Positions 51,734 through 61,166 of a stretch of DNA of 64,000 nt are shown here, piece by piece. The notes beneath the pieces were generated by a model. It did no database searches. It was not told the origin of the DNA and worked only from the letters and a program-made list of their open reading frames with translations. The stretch is from positions 62,001 through 126,000 of the forward strand of contig JANQDY010000089.1 of the NCBI GenBank assembly GCA_028278625.1, given 5' to 3'. Made by a program: the position numbers and the translations under genes. How positions within the stretch are numbered: the stretch's first letter is position 1; the number at the start of each line of letters is the position of its first letter. Source of the DNA: Thermodesulfobacteriota bacterium (GTDB taxonomy: Bacteria > Desulfobacterota > DSM-4660 > Desulfatiglandales > Desulfatiglandaceae).

Positions 51734-52339
51734 ATGACTGCAAACAAGAGGAGATTCATCTGGACGTGGACCTGTCTCGTGGCGGCGATTCTCGTGTTGT
51801 TGGCGGTATCCTGCGGCGGGGACGATGGCGGTGATCCGGCAATTTACGTGGGTGGCGGCACGCTCTGTGTTGAAACACCACGATTTGCCTTGTGCACCAG
51901 CGCCCCTTGCCAAATCGACACATCGGATTCCAGCTACGCCATCTGCCGCTGCGACGTCGAGTCAGGGGCGAACTGGGGCAAGACGACCTGTGAAGAGAGA
52001 ATGCCTCAGGGCACCCAACTCCGCTCGGAGTTTTCACCGATCCAGGCGGGACCGCCTCGGTATCGCAAAGCATTGGTGTGCGAAAACGCGCCGATGTGGG
52101 CCAGCTGCCTTGATGCGCTGTGCACGGTCGACCCGAACGACCCCACAAAGGCAACGTGCAGATGCCCCGTTGCAACCTCCACACCGTGGGAGACCCTTGG
52201 TGGCGATTGTGATCCCGCTGAGTGTCATCAGCTCTGGTCCGCCGGGCTCATGGTGGACAAGGACTTTCAAGAAGTCCTTGACGCCTTTGGCCGCCTTGGG
52301 GTGCCGGGGGCGGACTATCCCTATTGCAGTGGTGAATAG
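51734..52339 (+). CDS. Cysteine-rich putative lipoprotein with two internal repeats
   Basis: The 201-residue protein has a signal peptide (CLVAAILVLLAVSC) with an imperfect lipobox at Cys27. Two similar cysteine-rich units follow: CVETPRFALCTSAPCQ...CRCDVESG and CENAPMWASCLDALCT...CRCPVATST. Each should be disulfide-linked. I do not recognise the family. It shows higher GC than the preceding genes, like the sulfatase that follows, so the two may have arrived together. Confidence 0.6.
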   Translation: MTANKRRFIWTWTCLVAAILVLLAVSCGGDDGGDPAIYVGGGTLCVETPRFALCTSAPCQIDTSDSSYAICRCDVESGANWGKTTCEERMPQGTQLRSEFSPIQAGPPRYRKALVCENAPMWASCLDALCTVDPNDPTKATCRCPVATSTPWETLGGDCDPAECHQLWSAGLMVDKDFQEVLDAFGRLGVPGADYPYCSGE

Positions 52340-52451
52340 CCCCATGCGATGAAAGATTTCCGGAAGGAAAGGGAACATGCGCTTCCCCTCGCGGACATTG
52401 CGATGAGATGGCTCTGCTGTTGATTCTCGATCAGAAGAAAGGACCACGACG

Positions 52452-54206
52452 ATGAAACCACGCTTCATGCTGAATGCAGTCGGCTGTACACTTACCGTGA
52501 TTGTAATGCTCGGCGGGTTGCCGGCCCTGGCGAGCCCGGTCCACGCCGACGGGTCTGGCAAGGGAAGGCGCAACATCCTCTTCATCACTTGCGATCAGCG
52601 GATGTTCCAGCCGGTGCGGGCCAAGGGGTTCCGCCAGCCGGCCCTGGACCGGCTTGCGGCCCGTGGCGTCACCTTCACGAACCACTACATTTCGTCGGCG
52701 GTCTGCACGCCGTCGCGCGGCGTCATCTACAGCGGCCTCGCCCCTCAGGTGACGGGGATCCAGGAGGAGATGATGTTCGGCTGGACCCCGAGCCTTCCCA
52801 CGAACGCCGTCTCCATGGGGACCGCGATGAAGCGGCTCGGCTACCAGACGGCCTACTTCGGCAAGTTCGAACTCGACCGGGACATCGTGTTCCCGAAACC
52901 GGGGGTCAACTACGCCGGCGCCCTCAAAAAGTACGGGTTCGATGTGTGGCAGCCCTATGGCGAAGTGACGGGAACGCCGAACCAGGGATACCAGGTGGAC
53001 GGCGTCATCGGCTCGGAGGGGATCAGTTGGCTGCGCACAAACGCCCGGCGCCTGCGAGAGGCGGGTGAGCCGTGGTTCCTCGTCCTCTCTTTCATCAACC
53101 CCCACGACATCTTCTTTGCCGACGTAAACCCTCCCGGCGAGTCCGTTCAGAAGGGCTTGAAACCGGAGGAGATCGCTACGATCCCCGCCAACGCCTATTA
53201 CCGCAAGCAGTGGGACTTCCCACTTTGGCGCACTCTCGACGAGCCGCTCCGGGCGCCCGGACGGCCGGGGGCCCACTGGGAGTTCTACCGGGGGACCGTC
53301 AACGTCATGGGGGAGATCCCGACCGAGCGGCGGGACATGTGGCACGCCTACAACAATTTCTACCTGAACCTCCTCCGCGATAACGACCGGTGCATCGGAC
53401 AGGTGCTGGACGCGCTGGACGACCTCGACCTGTGGAAGGACACGGTGGTGGTCTTCACCTCCGACCACGGGGAGATCGGGGGCGCGCACGGCGGGCTCCG
53501 AAACAAGGGGCCGGTCTCCTACGAGCAGAACGTCCACGTGCCGATGATCGTGGTCCACCCGGACGTGAAGGGGGGGCAAACCACCCGGGCCCTTACAAGC
53601 CACATCGACCTGCTGCCCACCCTTGTGGGACTGACCGGGGCCCCCCGTAAGGCCGCTGCCCACATCACGAAGGGGCTGCCGGGCCGGGACTTCTCCTCGG
53701 TCCTGGCCAACCCGTCAAGGGCCCGGCCCGACGCGGTGCGGCCCGGCATCCTCTTCAACTACGTTGGGCTCTCCACCGTGGACGCGCGCTTCTTCACGAG
53801 CATCTTCGAGGCAGGGTTCGGAAAAGACGGTGCCTTTGCCATGACGCCCGAAGAACTGGCCGGGAATCACCCGGACCTGGCCAAGCGGGGCTTCGTGGCC
53901 ATGACCTTCGATGGAAGGTACAAGTTCGCGCGCTACTACGCGCCGAGCCAGTTCAACAGGCCGCAGACCCTGGAGGAGGTCCTGGCTTTAAACGATCTCG
54001 AGCTTTTCGACCTGCGGAACGACCCAGAAGAGCGGAACAACCTGGCCCTGGACCCGGGGCGGAACGAGGCCCTCATCCTGCGGATGAACGCCCTGCTCAA
54101 CGAACTCATGGCTCGCGAGGTCGGGGTGAACGATGGCCGGTTCCTGCCGCCGGCGGTGCGCCCCAAGGGAACCCGGGGAACTGCATCAGGAAGTAATTTC
54201 AGGTGA
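52452..54206 (+). CDS. Exported sulfatase (arylsulfatase A type)
   Basis: The 584-residue sulfatase has a signal peptide, NILFITCDQR with a metal-site Asp, and the activation site CTPSR, where Cys85 becomes formylglycine. TSDHGEIGGAHG and the C-terminal strands follow. It releases sulfate from an ester in the periplasm or outside; the substrate is unknown. It needs a formylglycine-generating or anaerobic maturase, and neither is in the window. Codon use is strongly GC-ending compared with neighbours, a sign of transfer. It ends seven bases before the next gene. Confidence 0.9.
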   Translation: MKPRFMLNAVGCTLTVIVMLGGLPALASPVHADGSGKGRRNILFITCDQRMFQPVRAKGFRQPALDRLAARGVTFTNHYISSAVCTPSRGVIYSGLAPQVTGIQEEMMFGWTPSLPTNAVSMGTAMKRLGYQTAYFGKFELDRDIVFPKPGVNYAGALKKYGFDVWQPYGEVTGTPNQGYQVDGVIGSEGISWLRTNARRLREAGEPWFLVLSFINPHDIFFADVNPPGESVQKGLKPEEIATIPANAYYRKQWDFPLWRTLDEPLRAPGRPGAHWEFYRGTVNVMGEIPTERRDMWHAYNNFYLNLLRDNDRCIGQVLDALDDLDLWKDTVVVFTSDHGEIGGAHGGLRNKGPVSYEQNVHVPMIVVHPDVKGGQTTRALTSHIDLLPTLVGLTGAPRKAAAHITKGLPGRDFSSVLANPSRARPDAVRPGILFNYVGLSTVDARFFTSIFEAGFGKDGAFAMTPEELAGNHPDLAKRGFVAMTFDGRYKFARYYAPSQFNRPQTLEEVLALNDLELFDLRNDPEERNNLALDPGRNEALILRMNALLNELMAREVGVNDGRFLPPAVRPKGTRGTASGSNFR

Positions 54207-54212
54207 TGGGAA

Positions 54213-54956
54213 ATGAAATTAATAGAACTGACGATTGCATTGATCATTCTAACGGCAAATACCGGTGTCAGTTACAGTTCCGATGTTCTGATGGCATTCG
54301 GTGAGAGAATCCCGCCGTTCTGTTTTCCGGAGACGGATTCAGGGATCGAATTGGAGGTGATAGGAGAAGCGCTGGGCTACCGGGGTCACAGGCTGATTCC
54401 CCAGTATCTTCCCCTTGCAAGAATTCCCCTATCTTTCAGACAGGGACTTGTGGATGCCGTAATGACCGATCTCGGTGAGGATCTTTCCGTTGCGGGAGGA
54501 CACTACGGGGATCCGGCTGTCTGGTATGACAACGTCTTTATAACGCTCAAAGACAGAAATATTGAAATCGACAGCCCCGAAGATCTGAAAGGGTTGTCGG
54601 TGGTATCTTTTCAGGGGGCCGTAAAACGCTACCCCCAATGGCTGGGACCGGTTAAAAATGCCGGGAATTATACCGAAATAACCGATCAGAGCCTGCAGGT
54701 GCTGACCCTTGACAGGGGACGGTATGATGCGGTACTGAGCGACCGTCACATCTTCAGATATTATACCGCCGAACTGAAAAAGAAAAAAGGTCTTTCCCTG
54801 AAACCGGTACGGGAGCATGAATTTACAACACCCGATCTTGGGGATTACAGGCCTGTATTCAGAAACAAAAGCATCAGGGACGATTTCAATGCCGGTCTGA
54901 AGCATTTGAAAGAAAGCGGACGCTATCAGGAAATATATGATAAGTATCTTAAATGA
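54213..54956 (+). CDS. Extracellular solute-binding protein family 3 (orphan)
   Basis: The 247-residue protein has a short signal peptide (LTIALIILTANTGVSYS), then the family 3 pattern with IELEVIGEALGYRGHRL, SFRQGLVDAVMTD, SPEDLKGLSVVSFQG and LKESGRYQEIYDKYLK. It probably binds a small organic in the periplasm. As with the 44788 gene, no ABC permease is nearby; the two share only the family. Its composition returns to that of the AT-richer genes after the GC-rich sulfatase. Confidence 0.78.
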   Translation: MKLIELTIALIILTANTGVSYSSDVLMAFGERIPPFCFPETDSGIELEVIGEALGYRGHRLIPQYLPLARIPLSFRQGLVDAVMTDLGEDLSVAGGHYGDPAVWYDNVFITLKDRNIEIDSPEDLKGLSVVSFQGAVKRYPQWLGPVKNAGNYTEITDQSLQVLTLDRGRYDAVLSDRHIFRYYTAELKKKKGLSLKPVREHEFTTPDLGDYRPVFRNKSIRDDFNAGLKHLKESGRYQEIYDKYLK

Positions 54957-54975
54957 TCTTTTGTCGGACACTCTT

Positions 54976-55146
54976 ATGGGACAGCCTTCAAAAGCGGCGT
55001 TAAAGGAAGTGAACGTGAGTCATATCATTTTCGGGCACGGCCCCTTATCCTCTAATAAGGATATCGAGGAAATGAAGGCATATCTACCGGTTTTTGATAG
55101 AAAGCAAAGGAACTTTGCGCCAAGGAAAAGGATATGGGAAAACTAA
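54976..55146 (+). pseudogene. C-terminal remnant of an MBL-fold hydrolase
   Basis: About 56 residues containing VSHIIFGHGPLSSNKDIEEMKAYLPVF, which matches the last metal-His loop (GHG) and final helix of metallo-beta-lactamase-fold hydrolases. The N-terminal HxHxDH metal site is absent. It follows the solute-binding gene directly and is likely a leftover from a deletion. Confidence 0.5.
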
Positions 55147-55219
55147 CCGCCGCCATAAGAGTAGATTTCATGCCTTTGGGCAAGGAAACCCGCAACACAC
55201 GGCGCAATGAATAAGGATC

Positions 55220-56038
55220 ATGCAAAAAGACAACAGAAGCTACCAAAAATCGTTTATTCTGGATATGGACGGGGTCGTGTATACCGGTTCGAAACTGATT
55301 CCCGGAGCGAAGAAATTCGTGAACAGGCTTAAGCAAGGAAATTTCAGATTTCTGTTTCTGACCAATAACTCCTATTATACCCCGGTAGAGCTGAAGGATC
55401 GGCTGCGAAACATGGGAATAGATGTCTCTGAGGATTTTTTTTATACCTCGGCCATGGCAACCGCAAGTTTTCTCAAGGTGCAAAGGCCAAATGGTTGCTC
55501 TGCCTACGTCATCGGAGGCAAGGGTGTTATCGCGGAATTTGAAAATGCGGATATTGAAATAACATCAAAGCATCCCGATTACGTGGTTGTCGCGGAAACA
55601 GAGGAATACGATTATGACAAGATTAGGGAAGCGACGCTACTGATTCAGGAAGGCTCAAAGTTTATCGCTACAAATCAGGACCTGACCGGCCCCAGCTTGA
55701 GAGGGCCGGTTCCGGCATGTGGCGCTTTGGTTGCCCCCATCGAAAAGGTTACCGGGGTCACCCCGTATTTTCTGGGGAAGCCGAACCCGGCCATGATGTT
55801 TCTGGCACGAAAAAAACTGGGGGTGCACTCGGCAAGCTGTTTTATGATTGGAGACAGAATGGATACGGATATAATGGGCGGCTTCGAATCGGGCATGACC
55901 ACATGTTTGGTCCTGTCCGGCGTAACCACCAGGGAAATCATGAAGCAGTTTCCTTATCAACCCGATTATGTTTTCAATAATCTGGGCGAGATTGATCCTG
56001 AAACAATTCTGTCCAGAAGGAACAGGGTAGAAACATAA
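55220..56038 (+). CDS. HAD-IIA family phosphatase (NagD-like)
   Basis: The 272-residue HAD hydrolase has motif I LDMDGVVYTGS (catalytic Asp), motif II LTNNSYYT, a motif III Lys in FLGKPNPAMM, and motif IV IGDRMDTDI. The large C2 cap lies between, as in NagD and p-nitrophenylphosphatases that act on nucleotides or sugar phosphates. AAGGATC precedes the ATG. Confidence 0.88.
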   Translation: MQKDNRSYQKSFILDMDGVVYTGSKLIPGAKKFVNRLKQGNFRFLFLTNNSYYTPVELKDRLRNMGIDVSEDFFYTSAMATASFLKVQRPNGCSAYVIGGKGVIAEFENADIEITSKHPDYVVVAETEEYDYDKIREATLLIQEGSKFIATNQDLTGPSLRGPVPACGALVAPIEKVTGVTPYFLGKPNPAMMFLARKKLGVHSASCFMIGDRMDTDIMGGFESGMTTCLVLSGVTTREIMKQFPYQPDYVFNNLGEIDPETILSRRNRVET

Positions 56039-56082
56039 AGCTCAGATACCCCACCCGCGCATTTATTGCGTTAGCCCGGGTC

Positions 56083-56574
56083 CTATTTCTCGGGAAGTCT
56101 TACCACCAATACCGGCGTTGCACACCGTCTGAGAACCCGCCTTGAAACACTCCCCATGACCGCGTCGGCCAATCCTTTGTGGCCGTGGGCACCCATGACC
56201 ACGAGATCGTAATCGCCGATTTCCACCTCATCCAGAATCATCTCCACCGGATTGCCCGCCCTGATGATGGTATTATCGATGATGAAGGGGCAGGTGGGGT
56301 TTTCCGAAGCCATTTCCTCACAGAAGTCCTCGATTCTCTTACGGAAACTTTCGTGGAACTCCGCCTCGTTCCGTTTCATGATTTCATGCCATTTGGCATC
56401 CCCGATCACGTTCACCACCATGCTCTCCCTGTACGGTGACAGCTGCTCCAGGGCGTGCATGACGGTGATGGTGGCGCCGTATCGGTTGGCGATGCTTGCT
56501 GCGTAACCGGCAGCGTAACGGGCATTCTCCGATAGATCCGTGGTGTAGAGGATCTTCTTGATCTCAGGAATCAT
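56083..56574 (-). CDS. Universal stress protein (UspA family)
   Basis: This UspA-domain protein of about 163 residues starts IKKILYTTDLSENARYAAGYA and has the ATP-loop signature GAHGHKGLADAVMGSVSRRVLRR near the end, so it likely binds ATP. ATG 56574 follows a GTG at 56577 that is also in frame. Confidence 0.88.
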   Translation of the reverse strand: MIPEIKKILYTTDLSENARYAAGYAASIANRYGATITVMHALEQLSPYRESMVVNVIGDAKWHEIMKRNEAEFHESFRKRIEDFCEEMASENPTCPFIIDNTIIRAGNPVEMILDEVEIGDYDLVVMGAHGHKGLADAVMGSVSRRVLRRCATPVLVVRLPEK

Positions 56575-56779
56575 CACGTTTTCCCCCTTGTGCCATGGGT
56601 CCCAACAAAATGACGTTGGAAAACCGCTTAAAATCTGCTAATGTCCCCTTTTAAATGGGAATTTCATCACCCGAGTATAGTGCCGGTCAGGATTGAAAGG
56701 CAAGCAAAATATTGAAAAACGGAAGCTTCCTGATCCGCATTCCCCATTCCGCAATCCGCAATCAAAAGGGGTATCATGC

Positions 56780-57091
56780 ATGAATGAAACGACGCAAATC
56801 ATTGTGGGCATCGGCGCGTTGGTGGCAGTCTATATCCTGACGCGACGTTTCCACTCCTGGCGGTTTTCAAGAACCTACATCTTTATCATCAACGACTTGA
56901 AGAAGAAGGGGGCCATTAACCCAGGATCTGCCGTGGACCTGCCGTATGCCCGGAAAAGCATGCTGCGTATCGGTGTCAGGGATTACCGGCCCAAGGCCCT
57001 TGAACACCTAGCCATGAAACAGATTGTGGGCATGACCGAGGGCGGGCGCTACTATTTGATTACAGACCCCGGAGACCTTCCGGCACCCTAA
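56780..57091 (+). CDS. Small membrane-anchored protein of unknown function
   Basis: The 103-residue protein has one N-terminal membrane helix (IIVGIGALVAVYILT) followed by a basic soluble part with YIFIINDLKKKGAINPGSAVDL and a winged-helix-like end (ALEHLAMKQIVGMTEGGRYYL). The helix and basic residues place the soluble part in the cytoplasm. ATG 56780 has AAGGGG upstream; an open frame back to 56693 is unlikely to be coding. It is 32 bases before the amidohydrolase. Confidence 0.55.
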   Translation: MNETTQIIVGIGALVAVYILTRRFHSWRFSRTYIFIINDLKKKGAINPGSAVDLPYARKSMLRIGVRDYRPKALEHLAMKQIVGMTEGGRYYLITDPGDLPAP

Positions 57092-57123
57092 ACGCAAGAA
57101 CCGTTCCTTACCAAGGAGAAGGC

Positions 57124-58725
57124 ATGGACGCTATTTTTTATAACGGACGCATCCAGACCATGGATGCAAAAGAGACCGTCTATTCTGAAGTGGGAGTCAC
57201 CAACGGACGCATCTCAAAACTGGGCAACAAGGGAGAACTGAAAGGGTCGGCGAAACCCCGCACGGAATTGATAGACCTGAAAGGGACCGTCATGTTCCCC
57301 GGGTTCATGGAAGCCCATAACCATCTCTCCATTTTCGGCTATTTGCTGAGTGGCATTGATCTTTCCGCTTCAAAAGTCTCTTCCTTGAAAGACGTGCTAT
57401 CCCTTGTGAAGAAAGAAGCCGATACAACGCCGCCGGGCAGTTGGATCAAAGGATCCCGATATGCCGAGTATTTCCTTGCGGAAAACCGTCATCCAAAACG
57501 AGGGGATCTGGACAGTGTCAGTCCCGATCATCCCGTGATCTTGTATCACACGTCATTTCACGCCTGCACCCTCAACAGCAAAGCGCTTCGGATGATGAAG
57601 ATTACAAAGGAATCGCCAGACCCCCAAGGCGGAAGAATAGAGCGGGATCCGGACACCCGGGAGCCGAACGGCGTCCTCCATGATCAGGCCATGATGGCGG
57701 TCTTCAATACGCTTTTCTTTAAGGATTTGGCGCACCTTGATGAGAAGAGCAGGATCATGCTCATCGGGTCCGCTTCAGAGAAATTCGCTGAAGTGGGTCT
57801 GGTTTTTGCCGCCGACGCACTGGTGACACCGGACGTGTTGTCTCTGTACCAAGAGGCCCTTGCGGCGGGAAAGCTGTATACCAGAATCTATACCATGAAT
57901 TACGCACCGACCTGCGACGGCCTGGTGACATCCGGAATCAAAACCGGCTTCGGTTCCGACATGCTCAGGATCGGCCCCATCAAACTGTTCGCTGACGGGG
58001 GCATGTCCAACAGAACGGCGGCCGTGGGGACCCCCTACTTGACGCCACCCCATGACCGGGGATTGAAGATCCATTCGCCTTTAGAACTAACGGAACTGGT
58101 CAAACGATTTCACGGTTTGGGATACCAGATCGCCATCCACGCCCAGGGAGATTCGGCCCTCAAAGATACCCTTGATGCCTTCGAAGCCGTTTTGGGAACG
58201 GAATCCCGCAATCCCCGGCGGCACCGAATCGAACATGCCGGTTGTCTCTATCCCGACCTGCTCAAAAGAGCGGCAAAGATGAATATTCCGGCGTCCATCC
58301 AACCGGTTTTTTTCAGCGAACTGGGCGACGGCTTCGTGGAAGCCTTTGGAACGGACCTTTCCCACAGGCTCTATCCCTTCAGAAGCATGCTGTCCGCGGG
58401 ATTGACATTGGGAGGGAGTTCCGATTGTCCGGTTTCAGAACTGGATCCGAGAAAGGGGCTCAGGGGAGCTGTCATGAGAAAAACCCCTTCAGGAAAGATG
58501 CTTGGGCCTGATGAAGCGCTCACCATGGATCAGGCAATCAGGTTATACACCAAAGGGGCTGCATATTTGTCCTTCGATGAGCTGCAAAACGGTACCATCG
58601 AGCCGGGAAAAAGAGCGGATTTCACGATCATGGAGGAAGATCCCCGTTCGGTTAAACCGAAAGAGGTTCCGGATATCCCCTTTTTCATGACCGTCGTGGG
58701 TGGAAAGATCGTCTGGCACCCATAA
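57124..58725 (+). CDS. Metal-dependent amidohydrolase (YtcJ-like, Amidohydro_3)
   Basis: The 533-residue protein has IDLKGTVMFPGFMEAHNHLS with the N-terminal metal motif (HNH), a GDSALKDTLDAFEA segment, RHRIEHAGCL, and GGSSDCPVSELDP carrying the catalytic Asp. YtcJ-type enzymes hydrolyse amides or formamides; the substrate is unknown. AAGGAG lies upstream of the ATG. The final part has the usual RADFTIMEEDP strand. Confidence 0.88.
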   Translation: MDAIFYNGRIQTMDAKETVYSEVGVTNGRISKLGNKGELKGSAKPRTELIDLKGTVMFPGFMEAHNHLSIFGYLLSGIDLSASKVSSLKDVLSLVKKEADTTPPGSWIKGSRYAEYFLAENRHPKRGDLDSVSPDHPVILYHTSFHACTLNSKALRMMKITKESPDPQGGRIERDPDTREPNGVLHDQAMMAVFNTLFFKDLAHLDEKSRIMLIGSASEKFAEVGLVFAADALVTPDVLSLYQEALAAGKLYTRIYTMNYAPTCDGLVTSGIKTGFGSDMLRIGPIKLFADGGMSNRTAAVGTPYLTPPHDRGLKIHSPLELTELVKRFHGLGYQIAIHAQGDSALKDTLDAFEAVLGTESRNPRRHRIEHAGCLYPDLLKRAAKMNIPASIQPVFFSELGDGFVEAFGTDLSHRLYPFRSMLSAGLTLGGSSDCPVSELDPRKGLRGAVMRKTPSGKMLGPDEALTMDQAIRLYTKGAAYLSFDELQNGTIEPGKRADFTIMEEDPRSVKPKEVPDIPFFMTVVGGKIVWHP

Positions 58726-58767
58726 AAAACCGCAAGCAGCATGCGGCGGAGCAGGCTTGGCCGTGCA

Positions 58768-61110
58768 CTAGGTGGTCAGTTTGCGATAGATTTCAGGAAT
58801 CTTAACCGGCAGCCTTGAGATGTCATCAATAAAGACGTAATTATCGGGTCCGTACATATGGGAAAGATAGGAGTGTTCGGCCCTGTCTATGGTGATACAG
58901 AAGGGATGGATGCCGGCTTGGCGGGTCTCCAAAAGGGCCTGCCGGGTGTCTTCAATGCCGTAGGGCCCCTTATAAATGTCGTAATCATCCGGTTTTCCGT
59001 CGCTTAAGGTCATCATCAAGCGGGTCCGGGCTTCAATTCCCCCGAGGATGCCCATGATATGACGGATGGGCGGCCCCATGCGCGTATAATCGAGGGGCCC
59101 AAGACCGGAAATGCGCTCCCTTATGGTTGCGCCGTAAGCTTCCTCGAATCCCTTAACGCGGAACAGCTCGCATCTTTTCCGGGTTCTGCCGGAGAAGCCG
59201 TAAATGGCGAAACGATCTTTCAGTACCTGAAAGGCCTCACTCAAAATGAGAAGGGCCGTTCGTTCCATATCGTTGATCCAGCCTTTCGTGGATCCGCTCA
59301 AATCAATGAGAAAGACCGTTGCGATGTCACGCCTGTCCCTGCGAACTTGGGAAAAGACCCGTTCCGAAGGGGTGAGGCCCGCCCTCATGTCCGCGAAGGC
59401 CAAGACAGCGGCATCCAGGTCCACCCGGTCCCCTTCCGTCTGTTTTTTGAGGAGGCGCTCCGCCGTCTGGATCCGTTCGAACTGTCTCTTGATGCTTCGG
59501 ATCATTCCTCCGTAACGGTCAAGGACATCGGCGGAAAAGGCCGGATCACCCGCTTCGGCAACCGATTCTCTCAAAAGGACCCAACGCTTACGATACCCTT
59601 TTCTTCGGTAATCCCATTCATCATAGACATGAACCCCCGGAGCGTGTTCCGAAAGGATATTGCTGGTACCGGTGGGCGTCTGGCAGAGGGATCTGAAGGA
59701 ATGTCCGCTCATGTCGTCGGCCATGGCCACATAGTCGCCGGGTATGGCCCCCAGGTCTTCATAGATCTCTTTAACGGTTTTTCGCATGGCTTCGGGAATG
59801 GGAACCGGGTTTCCGTCCATGAGGAGTTCCATGGGCAACTGCTGATTGGGAGGGGGTCTATGGAGCGTCGGATCTGCATCATCCATCCCCGGGATCTCTA
59901 TTTCCACCTGTTCACAGTCGGGCGAGTCCTGCAGCAGTTTCCCCAACTCCTCCCGGAATCGGGCCCGGGTGGCGGCTCGTTTCTCTTGGCGTCCCTTTTC
60001 AGCCTCAAGGGGCTTTAAGACGCCCACAAAAATCACGGGCCCAATGGGACAATAGTCTCCGGGGATGTCTTCAAAGGCCGTATAGACCTTTATTACGGCA
60101 TCGGCGCTCTCTTGGGCGGTCTTCTTCTTTCGGGCGGGAGAAAAAATGCGCTTTTCGATCCCATGAAACGTCTTTTCACAAAGCCCGTGGTTCAAGGGGC
60201 CGACATCCGCTTTCAGCCATTTTCGGACAAGATGTTCCATGATCCGGCTCTTGGAGGGCAGATTGGCGGGAACGGCCCTCATAAGACCCAGGTCCCTTTT
60301 GAGTCGATCCATTTCCCGATAAAGACCCGGAAGGTGGGATTCAATCCACGCTTCAATGCGGATCGTTTCCATAAGGTTATAGAGATCTTCGGCCAGAACA
60401 GGGTCCCTAAAACCGTTCAGGAACCGAAGCAGCGGCGGGTCTTTTGGAGAAGCGGTATGGCTTACGCCCCTATTGCTTTGTACCCTACGGCTTTGGCGTG
60501 AAGCCAAGGATGGAATTTCGTCAATATTCAATCGGTAGGTCCCCAGTTCCGTCTGAAGGAACTTATGGGTGACCATGATTTTGTAAAGGAGGGTGTTGTC
60601 CCTTTTGGGGGCGAAGGTTGAAATCCGCTCCGGAAGATAGATGGTCAAGGTATCGGTGTAATGTGAGGGCCCCGTATCCAAACGAAACTCGCCGGGACCG
60701 AGGGCGTTCACGTAATTGTCCAGGATCCCGTGAATTTCAGAGAAAGAGACGCCCTTTCCCCAGTGTTTGAGGAAAACGGGATGTTCGTTTAAGGCAAAAA
60801 TGAATTCTTTTGCGGGGTTCAGCCCTCTGGCGTCAAAAATATCCAATACCAGGGCGACCCATTTCTCCAATGAAGATGCTTCCAAAAATTCCAGAAGCGC
60901 TTTCCCTCTAAACAGAAAATGATATGCCAGTTCCGGCTTTATGCTTACCAGAGTTCGTGCGTGCTCAAGCAGCACCCCTCTGGATTCGGCTTCAATGCCG
61001 TCCAGGATGGTCAAAAACCCCTTTTCTTCCAGGTCTTCCTCGTCATACATCCTGGAATCGATTTCAAGGGGAAGGGCAAAGATGGAGAGAAGGTCGTTAT
61101 TCGCGGCCAT
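58768..61110 (-). CDS. NorD/CbbO-like VWA-domain protein
   Basis: The 780-residue protein has a long helical N-terminal part (about 1-560) and a C-terminal VWA domain with the metal-site DLSGST (Asp603) and TLSDGKPDD. This is the NorD/CbbO type, which works with a MoxR-family AAA ATPase to activate or insert metal centres into enzymes such as nitric oxide reductase or rubisco. The partner is the next gene downstream. No nor or cbb genes are present, so the client protein is unknown. Confidence 0.82.
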   Translation of the reverse strand: MAANNDLLSIFALPLEIDSRMYDEEDLEEKGFLTILDGIEAESRGVLLEHARTLVSIKPELAYHFLFRGKALLEFLEASSLEKWVALVLDIFDARGLNPAKEFIFALNEHPVFLKHWGKGVSFSEIHGILDNYVNALGPGEFRLDTGPSHYTDTLTIYLPERISTFAPKRDNTLLYKIMVTHKFLQTELGTYRLNIDEIPSLASRQSRRVQSNRGVSHTASPKDPPLLRFLNGFRDPVLAEDLYNLMETIRIEAWIESHLPGLYREMDRLKRDLGLMRAVPANLPSKSRIMEHLVRKWLKADVGPLNHGLCEKTFHGIEKRIFSPARKKKTAQESADAVIKVYTAFEDIPGDYCPIGPVIFVGVLKPLEAEKGRQEKRAATRARFREELGKLLQDSPDCEQVEIEIPGMDDADPTLHRPPPNQQLPMELLMDGNPVPIPEAMRKTVKEIYEDLGAIPGDYVAMADDMSGHSFRSLCQTPTGTSNILSEHAPGVHVYDEWDYRRKGYRKRWVLLRESVAEAGDPAFSADVLDRYGGMIRSIKRQFERIQTAERLLKKQTEGDRVDLDAAVLAFADMRAGLTPSERVFSQVRRDRRDIATVFLIDLSGSTKGWINDMERTALLILSEAFQVLKDRFAIYGFSGRTRKRCELFRVKGFEEAYGATIRERISGLGPLDYTRMGPPIRHIMGILGGIEARTRLMMTLSDGKPDDYDIYKGPYGIEDTRQALLETRQAGIHPFCITIDRAEHSYLSHMYGPDNYVFIDDISRLPVKIPEIYRKLTT

Positions 61111-61166
61111 GTATCACCATTCGGGCCTGCTATCGCCCGGAATTCATTTCCGGATGGACCCCTGTC

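Noticed and set aside
52431..53663. Minus-strand 410-codon open frame opposite the sulfatase
   Set aside because: Antisense frame caused by the very GC-rich codon use of the sulfatase.
43036..55146. Classical mobile element (prophage, IS or integrative element)
   Set aside because: No transposase, integrase, phage structural gene, tRNA-linked attachment site or terminal repeats could be found; only gene remnants and repeated spacers are seen.
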